This document shows, piece by piece, positions 56,359 to 64,000 of a stretch of 64,000 bases of DNA. The translations under genes were made by a program, and so were the position numbers. This DNA is from Hedera helix (lineage: Eukaryota > Streptophyta > Magnoliopsida > Apiales > Araliaceae). Positions within the stretch are counted from its first letter, which is position 1, and each line of letters opens with the position of its first letter. The stretch lies in the NCBI GenBank assembly GCA_947179155.2, contig OX359280.1, positions 13,569,001 to 13,633,000 of the forward strand, in the 5' to 3' direction. The notes beneath the pieces were generated by a model. That model searched no databases. It was not told the DNA's origin and saw only the letters and a list, made by a program, of their open reading frames with translations.

Positions 56359-58199
56359 AAACCTGCTGTCTCTGGGGGCAGATCTGGTCCGGGTTGGGTC
56401 AGATCGTTCCGGGTCGGGTTTTTGTGAAAAAAAATAAGTTAAAATAAATATAAAATGAATGTGTTTAAATACTAAACCAATATATATAGCATCTATTAGT
56501 GGCTAATTGATAGCAAGATGTTTAAAATAAAGACTAAAGTTAACACAATTAAAAAGTTAACTATTGATATTATTTGAAGAATATTAAAATATTATTGAAT
56601 GACGAATAAAATTAATAGGTGATTAAAAAGTTGTTAAATGATTAATAACATTTGTAAATGATTAAAATATTATTACATGATTAATAATATTAATAGGTAA
56701 TTAAAATATTATTAAATAATTAATAATATTAATAAGTGACTAAAATATTATTAAATGGTAATAATATTGATAAGTGATGTTATTAAATGGTAATAATATT
56801 AATAAGTGATATTATTAAATGATAATAATATTAATAAGAGATTTAAAATATTATTAAATAATTAATAATATAAAAACTAATTAAAATATTATTAAATAGT
56901 TAATAATATTAACAAATAATTGAAATATTATTAATATTGGTAGAGGATTAAAATATTATTAAAGAGTTAATAATATTAATAAGATGATAAGATTTTATTA
57001 AATGATTAATAATATTAACAAAGGATTAAAATATTATTAAAAAATTAATAATATTATTTTGTGTGACGACCCCAAATCCGGGTTCCATAACCTCGAGTTT
57101 GGTTCTCACTATTCAACACATTACTAACAATTAAATACATACATTGCATTTAAATATCGCGGAATAATACATATTGGTTCCCTTCAAAAGGTTACAATAC
57201 CAGGGTCTATCAACCTTAACATAATAACAGTTCCTATCACAAGGAATTACAAAAGGTTTAACAACCGTAAATACATAATTAAAGATCTAATTAGCATGCA
57301 TAAGCTAACTTAAGCTCTGACTTTTCCTTTTCCTTTATCCTTCTTTGAGCAATCAGGATTATCTGAAAAATGGTTCATGATATAGCAAGAATGAGCAACT
57401 AGTTTGCTCAGCAAGTTTAGAACAATCATATAGATTCAATATATCATGAATGAATGGGAAATATCAACAATGATTCAACAATAGATATAACAATTGTGAA
57501 TGAAACAGGATTCAAATCTTTAATAAACAGAATATTTGAATCTTAAAATGCTGAGTGGTCACTAAGGACCCTGAACTAACGAGGGTATAATAGAGTTTCC
57601 TCTGACCCTTTGAGTTGTTTGGTTTTCAAGGGGATCAGCCTATTCAACCCGCTGTATATGCATTACATTTAGTCACTGGCGCCCAAAGTCGGTTTCCCGA
57701 CACAAAATCCCCTAATTTAGGGTTGTTCAATTCTCAGACTTAATATAAGAAATCTGCACCCAACAATGGTTTGGATAAGCTTTTAAAAGTATTCAAGTTA
57801 TTGAATTTAGATACGTAATGTCTAGCTGAATTATTAGCTTAAGACATTTTTAATACAGTTCATGAATCAAGAACTAATAAGCTTCAAATGCACTAAGTGC
57901 GATTGTATAAACAATATGGATGTGGAATAATTTTAAATAATTAAACCACTGCAAGCTTTAACAATAAATACAAGTATGAAAACTTGTTCAACGATAATAA
58001 TTGAGTAGGGTTAGAGAACTTGCCTGTTTGCTCAGCTACAATAATTGTCTAGCTTTAACTAACTTGCTTTGAAAGACCTAACATTAATAAAGTCGGTCTA
58101 ATAATTAGTACGGCGTATTTGTATAACTATACGCTTAATAACGAACTTATTTACCACACATAAGTACTAACACATAATTTACATTAGTCAAAACAATAT

Positions 58200-59000
58200 T
58201 ATTAACCTTAAAGACACTTAATCATTTTAGGTTAATAATTTAATAAGTTAGAAAATATTTTTTTTAAGTGTTGGACACTTATTAAACCTTTAAACAACTT
58301 ATTATAATTGTTTAATTAAATTCAATTTATTTTATTAACTCAACCTCTTTTTAATTACTATTTAATATTGATTAAATAGAAATTAATTAATTAACTCTAG
58401 TTATTATTTAAAATAAATAATAACTAATTGTACTTACCTATTATTTAATTATAATTAAATAATAAATAATTGTTAAATTAGTTTTAACCTTATTTAATTT
58501 AATGTTAATCAACCAATAATTAACTAAGTAATTAACCTTACTTATTATTTAATTAAGAAAATTAAATAATAGTTTACTAATCTTAATCCTCTTTAATTAT
58601 TATTTAATGTCAATTAAATAATAATTAATTATTTAATTAATTCTAATTATTATTTAAGGTTAAATAATAATCAAATCATTCTTATTTATTATTTTAATTA
58701 AATAATAAATTATTACTCTAATAACTTAATTTCCATTAATCGTTATGTAATGTTAATTAAATACTTAATTATCCTTATTTATTATTTAATAATATTTAAA
58801 TAATAAATAATTAATTTATAAATTTTATCTCTCTTTAAATATTATTTAATAGGCATTAAATAATAATTGCTAATTTATCATCTTTATTTATTATTAACAT
58901 TTAAAATAATAAATAAATAATAAATTTATTTAACTTAACCATGATTAGCCAACTAGATTAATATTTAAAATATTTAAATATTAAACTTAATGAAAAATAT
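58200..59000. repeat. AT-rich inverted-repeat block in the chromovirus LTR
   Basis: Alternating ATTATTTAATTAAATAATAA-like phrases in both orientations. It corresponds in position to the AT-rich arrays of the other Tekay-type LTRs. Confidence 0.7.
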
Positions 59001-59236
59001 CCTCCCCAATATTATTTTTGTATTATTATTATTATTTTTGTTATAATTTTAAATTAATTTTTAAATATTTAAATTAATTAAAATTAACCCGAATGGCATT
59101 TTCGTAATTAAGTTGAAAAATCGGACCGATGGCAGTTTCGTAAATAATCGGAAAATTGATCGGAGGGCAAAATGGTAATTCTGCCAAGAAAAAACACGGA
59201 GGGGCAAAATGATAATTTCGCCGAAAAACAGTTGCT

Positions 59237-59399
59237 CGCGCATTGCGCGCGTTATGCCGATGCAGGTCCAAAACGGCGTCGTTTTTGAAAGGCCGGAAAT
59301 GGCCTCCGCGCATAACGCGCGGAGTAAAATTCCACGGACGCCAAACGACGTCGTTTGGCTCCGCTTCCTCGGTGAACAGTGACACGCGCGCATTGCGCG
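59237..59399. repeat. GC-rich palindrome cluster in the chromovirus LTR
   Basis: CGCGC-ATT-GCGCG at 59237-59249 and 59387-59399; CTCCGCGC-ATAAC-GCGCGGAG at 59304-59324; the perfect palindrome CCAAACGACGTCGTTTGG at 59341-59358; and a near-palindromic AAACGGCGTCGTTTTT near 59271. Confidence 0.9.
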
Positions 59400-61000
59400 G
59401 AAACCCTTAAATTTTTTTTTTCTTCCGACAGAACGTGAACAGTGTTCCGGCTACCCATTTTAAATAAAAAATATACCATCAAGTAAGCTTTAAATCTTCA
59501 ATAAAAATCCAAAAAAATTACCAATCATCTTATATTAATTTATAACATGAAAAATTAATTTTTCATGATTTAATATCAATATTTTTTTATAAAAATTTTT
59601 ACATCACATAAACTACCATAAATCATATCTTTTTGTGTATAACTCCATTTTAAGTGATTCAAACTTTGTTTTTCTCATGATTTAATGTTCTATAATATTA
59701 GAACATCAAACCTAAGTTTTACAAAAATATTTTTGGTAATATATTTCAAAACTTGTTTACACACTACTAAATACATATTTTAGCATATAAAATATACCAA
59801 AATACAAACCAAACATATTAAACTCAAGCATGGCATAAATATTACAACTACACATTAATAACCATATTAACATGTTTGTACAAACATGATGATTATTTAA
59901 TTTAAAAATAAAACTTAGATTTAGAATAACCATTACCTTGATTTAATGGCTATCTTCCTTTTTCTTCCAAAGTAGGTTGTGAATGAAGATGACATACACC
60001 AAGAACTCCTTCTCCTCTCTTAGTATTTTGCTCTCACTATTTTCTCACTCTCAAATGCTCTCTAGCTCTCTCTTTAGCTTGAAAAATAATGAAGTATACA
60101 AGTCTTACAAATGCAAGTATACTCCTACAAAATATTAGATACACACATTGTATCTATTAATCTAGACCATCATGCATCTATATTGGATACTTACACAAGA
60201 AAGCTATCCCATACTAAGTTGGTGAGGATTTTGTGGGAAAAGACTTTCCCAAAAATCAAAACAAGCAACCTAATATTAAATAAATAAAAAATAAAAGAAA
60301 ATAAACACCAAGCTATCATTTTCTCTCTCCTTGCCAAGTTGCTCGGCTGATCTCTTCCTTCTTGTCCCAAAAATCAAGTCACTTTGCTTATTTTAATTAA
60401 TTAATAAGTTATTTAATTGTTTTTCCAAGTGGGTCAATCATTGGGCTTTAATTTAAAATACCAATTGGGCTTCTATTAAATTGTTTGGGCTACTAAATTG
60501 ACAAATTTTATTATTCTACACTTGGGCTACTAATTGACCCATGTTGGGCTAATTTAATAATTTACACATTAATTATTCAATCCATGATTAAATAAATAAT
60601 TACATTGAATAAATAATTAAATATTTTTACCCATAAGTATTAAATTACTAAATGGACTAATAAATATTATTATTAATATTTCACATTATTTACATTAATT
60701 AATAATCATATTAATTAATTTATTATATTTAATTCACTCATTATATTCAATTTAATTGAATATTTAATTAATAGGAAACTTATCAATTATTTTGATATTA
60801 AAACTTTAGGGTTTGTTCACTAATTTAATAACATATTAGTGACCCCCCCTTTAATTAATTTTAGTAATTAATTACATAATTATTTAATCACATAATTAAT
60901 TAATCACATAAAAAGATTTAAATAATCTCGTAAAAATAACTCGTTGGAAATTAAATTAATAATTTAATTAATAAAAATGTGGAAATTCTAGGACATTACA

Positions 61001-61012
61001 TTCTCCCCTCCT
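61001..61012 (-). other. polypurine tract of the chromovirus
   Basis: Minus-strand AGGAGGGGAGAA directly before the LTR start. Confidence 0.85.
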
Positions 61013-61048
61013 TATAAAAATTTCGTCCTCGGAATTGTAAAAATAAGG

Positions 61049-64000
61049 TTACTCAAATAAAAACGGGTAATTTGCCTTCATTTCCTCCTCTAATTCCCAC
61101 GTAGCTTCTTCAATGGCGTGATTCCTCCAAAGTACTTTGACAGAATGAATTATCTTATTTCTCGGTTTCTGTTCCTTCCTATCGAGTATCTGAACAGGAA
61201 CTTCTTCATATGATAAGTCCTTCCCGACTTGAATTGGTTCATAGGAGATAACGTGCTTGTAGTCTGGTTTGTATGGCCGCAATACCGACACGTGAAACAC
61301 ATTGTGAATATGTTCCAATTCAGGAGGTAAAGCTACCTCGTATGCTACTTCACCCACTCTTCTCAATATTTCGAATGGTCCTATGAACCTTGGACTCAAT
61401 TTCCCCTTCTTTCCAAATCTGATCTTCCCTTTCCAGGGAGATACCTTAATGAACACAAAACTCCCCACTTCGAAGTCTCGTTTCTGTCGATGTAAATCGG
61501 CGTATTTCTTTTGACGGTCTTGAGCTGCTACTAGCCGAGCTCTTATTACCTTGATAATTTCTACCGTCTGTTGAACCAATTCTGGCCCCAACAGTCGGCG
61601 TTCTCCTACCTCATCCCAACATAGAGGTGTTCTGCATTTTCTGCCATATAAAGCTTCGTAAGGCGGCATACCTATGCTCGCATGATAACTGTTGTTGTAT
61701 GCAAACTCAACTAGTGGTAGATGGATTTCCCAACAGCCCTTGAAATCCATCACGCAGGCCCTGAGCATATCTTCCAATGTCTGAATTGTTCTCTCACTTT
61801 GCCCATCAGTCTGCGGATGATACGCTGTACTCATTCTCAACTGTGTCCCCAATCTCTCCTGAAGACTTCTCCAAAATTTTGACGTGAAGCGCGGATCTCT
61901 GTCTGACACAATCGATACCGGCACCCCATGTCTTGAAACTATCTCTTTGATGTACAATTTGGACAACTGATCCAAACTGAACCTAATCTTGATCGGCAAA
62001 AAGTGCGCTGACTTTGTTAGCCGATCCACAATCACCCAAATTGCGTCATATCCCTTCTGTGTTGCTGGAAGTCCTACCACAAAATCCATTGTGATATGCT
62101 CCCATTTCCACTCAGGAATTTCTAACGGCTGTAACAATCCACTTGGTCTCTGATGTTCGGCCTTTACCCTTTGACAAGTTAGGCATCGGCTGACACATTC
62201 TGCAACCTCCCTCTTTAAATTCGGCCACCAAAAATGCTGACGTAGATCTTGATACATCTTCGTACTCCCCGGATGTATCGAGTATCTCGTACTGTGGGCC
62301 TCTTGCAAAATTTCCTCTCGTAATTCAGGCACTAGCGGTACCCAAACACGATTTTCAAATCTCAGCAATCCCATGCTATCAATTTTAAACTTGACCTCTT
62401 CTCCATCGGTCATCCTCTTCCGGATTCTGTCACATTCCTCATCTTTGTCTTGAGCCTCTTTCACCCTATCTAACAAGGTTGGGCTCACCTCGACTTCTAT
62501 TGACTCGTTTGGACTTCCCACTTCCAACTCCATTCGAGCCATCTCTTGAACCAATTGTTCTTGATCTGTCAATATGAACAATTTCTCCCTGCTCTTTCTA
62601 CTCAGAGCATCCGCTACTACGTTGGCCTTGCCGGGATGATATAGAATTTCACAATCATAATCTTTGATCAATTCCAACCATCTCCGTTGCCTCATATTCA
62701 GCTCCTTCTGTGTGAAGATATACTTCAGACTCTTATGGTCTGTGAATATCTCACATTTTTCTCCGTACAGATAATGTCTCCAAATTTTAAGGGCAAACAC
62801 TACCGCTGCCAGCTCCAAGTCGTGGGTAGGATATCCCTTCTCATAATCTTTTAATTGTCTGGACGTATACGCAACGACTTTGCCGTTTTGCATAAGCACA
62901 CAGCCAAGCCCCTTGTGCGATGCATCACTGTAGACCGTAAAACCTCCTGTATCGTCTGGTAAGGTCAATACAGGTGCTTCACTAAGCCTTTTCTTTAACT
63001 CCTGAAAACTTTCCTCACACTTCTCCGTCCACACGTATTTTACCGTCTTTCTTGTTAAGTTGGTCAACGGTGTTGCTATCTTTGAGAAGTCTTGAATGAA
63101 CCTCCGATAGTAACCCGCTAACCCTAAGAAACTTCTTACTTCTGTCGGCGTCCTTGGTTGTTCCCAATTCATTACCGATTCAACCTTTGCCGGATCAACC
63201 GAAACTCCCTCCTTGTCAATAACATGACCTAAAAATTGAACTCTCTCCAACCAGAATTCACACTTTGAAAACTTAGCGTACAACCGCTCCTTCCGTAAAA
63301 TCTCCAATACCAATCTTAGGTGTTCAGCATGCTCTTCCTCCGTTTTGGAATACACCAAAATATCGTCAATGAACACGACTACAAATTTATCCAAGTATTG
63401 CTTGAATATTCTGTTCATCATGTCCATAAATGCGGCTGGCGCATTCGTTAGTCCAAACGACATCACCAGAAACTCATAATGCCCATATCGAGTTCTGAAT
63501 GCCGTCTTGGGTATATCCTCCTTCCTGACTTTCAACTGATGATAACCAGTCCTTAAGTCAATCTTTGAAAAGTACTTCGCCCCTTTCAATTGATCGAAAA
63601 GATCGTCAATTCGTGGTAACGGGTACTTGTTCTTAATTGTCACCTTATTCAGCTCTCTATAATCCATACACAATCTCATCGATCCATCCTTCTTCTTTAC
63701 AAACAGCACGGGTGCTCCCCATGGAGAAACACTTGGCTGAATGTACTTATTATCTAACAACTCCTGCAATTGCACCATCAATTCCTTCAGTTCTACCGGA
63801 GCCATCCTATATGGTGCTTTCGATATCGGTGCTGTCCCCGGTACTAAATCAATCACAAATTCTATCTCCCTGTCCGGCGGTAAACCCGGCAGTACATCTG
63901 GAAAAACATCCGTAAACTCCCTAACTACTGGTATTTGCTCCATCTCGGGACTCACCACTTGTGTGTCAACCACATGAGCCAAATACCCTACACAACCTTT
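61049..64000 (-). CDS. pol: Tekay/Del chromovirus pol: RT, RNase H, integrase, chromodomain (5' partial)
   Basis: The frame is open for over 980 codons up to the window edge. RT begins with the P..PYRMAP and GAPVLFVKKKDG segments and has the catalytic FIDDILVYS at about residue 203-211 (counting from the codon at 63982). RNase H follows (TVYSDASHKGLG, THDLELAAVVFAL, FTDHKSLKYI). The integrase has an HHCC module (HSTRYSIHPGS ... CLTCQ), core residues D (ITMDFVVGLP), D (SDRDPRF) and E (DGQSERTIQT), and ends in a GPF..RVG..AYEVALP segment. A C-terminal chromodomain (KVLWRNHAIEEATWE) marks a chromovirus of the Tekay/Del type and would target integration to chromatin. No stops or frameshifts are seen. 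gag and protease lie outside the window. The codon at 63982 is TTG, not a true start. Confidence 0.97.
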   Translation of the reverse strand, partial: KGCVGYLAHVVDTQVVSPEMEQIPVVREFTDVFPDVLPGLPPDREIEFVIDLVPGTAPISKAPYRMAPVELKELMVQLQELLDNKYIQPSVSPWGAPVLFVKKKDGSMRLCMDYRELNKVTIKNKYPLPRIDDLFDQLKGAKYFSKIDLRTGYHQLKVRKEDIPKTAFRTRYGHYEFLVMSFGLTNAPAAFMDMMNRIFKQYLDKFVVVFIDDILVYSKTEEEHAEHLRLVLEILRKERLYAKFSKCEFWLERVQFLGHVIDKEGVSVDPAKVESVMNWEQPRTPTEVRSFLGLAGYYRRFIQDFSKIATPLTNLTRKTVKYVWTEKCEESFQELKKRLSEAPVLTLPDDTGGFTVYSDASHKGLGCVLMQNGKVVAYTSRQLKDYEKGYPTHDLELAAVVFALKIWRHYLYGEKCEIFTDHKSLKYIFTQKELNMRQRRWLELIKDYDCEILYHPGKANVVADALSRKSREKLFILTDQEQLVQEMARMELEVGSPNESIEVEVSPTLLDRVKEAQDKDEECDRIRKRMTDGEEVKFKIDSMGLLRFENRVWVPLVPELREEILQEAHSTRYSIHPGSTKMYQDLRQHFWWPNLKREVAECVSRCLTCQRVKAEHQRPSGLLQPLEIPEWKWEHITMDFVVGLPATQKGYDAIWVIVDRLTKSAHFLPIKIRFSLDQLSKLYIKEIVSRHGVPVSIVSDRDPRFTSKFWRSLQERLGTQLRMSTAYHPQTDGQSERTIQTLEDMLRACVMDFKGCWEIHLPLVEFAYNNSYHASIGMPPYEALYGRKCRTPLCWDEVGERRLLGPELVQQTVEIIKVIRARLVAAQDRQKKYADLHRQKRDFEVGSFVFIKVSPWKGKIRFGKKGKLSPRFIGPFEILRRVGEVAYEVALPPELEHIHNVFHVSVLRPYKPDYKHVISYEPIQVGKDLSYEEVPVQILDRKEQKPRNKIIHSVKVLWRNHAIEEATWELEEEMKANYPFLFE

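Larger units (their letters stand above)
54953..57061 (+). mobile_element. outer Tekay-type LTR, segment 3 of 3
   Basis: Continues the LTR begun at 12477. From about 55320 it runs parallel to the solo LTR at 50340-52150 (CTAGTGTTGGTTGATTA, GGATCCTAGA, AAACAAGAAGTTA, AAGACAACAACACT, ACACAATTAAAAAGTTAACT), which confirms identity and orientation. A TATA box is at 55521-55528 and a stem-loop GAGCGC-CTAA-GCGCTC at 56343-56358. It is broken at 57061 by the minus-strand chromovirus; its end is outside the window. Confidence 0.75.
57062..61000 (-). repeat. 3' LTR (3,939 bp) of a minus-strand Tekay/Del chromovirus
   Basis: On the minus strand it starts TGTAATGTCCTAG at 61000, right after the polypurine tract, and ends GGGGTCGTCACA at 57062. 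Its end is very like that of the 48874-53250 LTR (ACCCGGATT versus ACCCGGATTCGGGGTCGTCACA). The presumed TSD half is TTTTG at 57057-57061. It includes the GC-rich palindrome cluster at 59237-59399 and a long AT-rich block (58200-59000). Open frames at 59061-59482 come from the GC-rich patch and are not considered genes. Confidence 0.9.

Noticed and set aside
59061..59482. Three overlapping minus-strand frames of 76-110 codons
   Set aside because: Same explanation: GC-rich palindromic patch inside the chromovirus LTR.
63637..63977. Plus-strand frames over the chromovirus RT
   Set aside because: They are antisense shadows of the pol frame.

Overview
This window is repeat-dominated DNA from a flowering plant, most likely a dicot (lineage not determined). 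The evidence is AT-rich sequence, plant-type LTR retrotransposons (SIRE/Maximus-like Copia, Tat-lineage and Tekay/Del-lineage Ty3/gypsy) and a degenerate plant tRNA-Pro. I could not identify any intact host gene. Almost everything from 12.5 kb to the right edge is one Russian-doll stack of LTR retrotransposons, most of whose boundaries can be read to the base from TG...CA termini and 5-bp target-site duplications (TSDs).

Left part (1-12476). AT-rich intergenic DNA carries a tRNA-Pro(AGG) relic, a hAT-transposase C-terminal relic and a small unrecognised ORF. A solo LTR (3456-8465, TSD GCTTT) is split by a second solo LTR (5255-7338, TSD CTCCT). About 3.4 kb with no recognisable gene follows, then a 650-bp compound trinucleotide microsatellite.

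Outer doll (12477 to 57061). A Tekay-type LTR starts exactly at the end of the microsatellite and survives as three pieces (12477-13231, 25678-25952, 54953-57061). It is interrupted by (a) a decayed SIRE-like Copia element (13232-25677), itself carrying a fragment of a third Copia element (15479-17081) and a 3.6-kb solo LTR (18197-21773, TSD GTATT); and (b) a 29-kb Tat-lineage gypsy element (25953-54952, TSD ATAGG). The Tat element holds gag, protease, a truncated RT, dual RNase H and integrase on the + strand, and a spliced antisense gene for a plant mobile domain (PMD) protein between pol and the 3' LTR. Inside it are a young SIRE-like Copia element (30432-42249, TSD CCTTG, LTRs about 0.7% divergent), which splits the second RNase H domain, and a 4.4-kb solo LTR (48874-53250, TSD CTTTT).

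Right edge. A minus-strand Tekay/Del chromovirus inserted into the outer LTR at 57061/57062. Its 3' LTR (57062-61000) and an uninterrupted RT-RNase H-integrase-chromodomain frame (61049 to the edge) are visible; the rest lies outside the window.

Most unusual signals: (1) a dispersed TCGTAGAG/CTCTACGA motif in both SIRE-like families, in LTRs, spacers and coding frames, often as hairpins with paired compensatory changes; (2) GC-rich stem-loops in AT-rich Tekay-type LTRs, with different sequence in each family but similar geometry, and the same position in the two LTRs that can be compared directly; (3) the antisense PMD gene, of interest because host PMD proteins act in transposon silencing; (4) a 919-codon third ORF in the Copia element with a basic NLS-like patch and coiled coil but no membrane segment.
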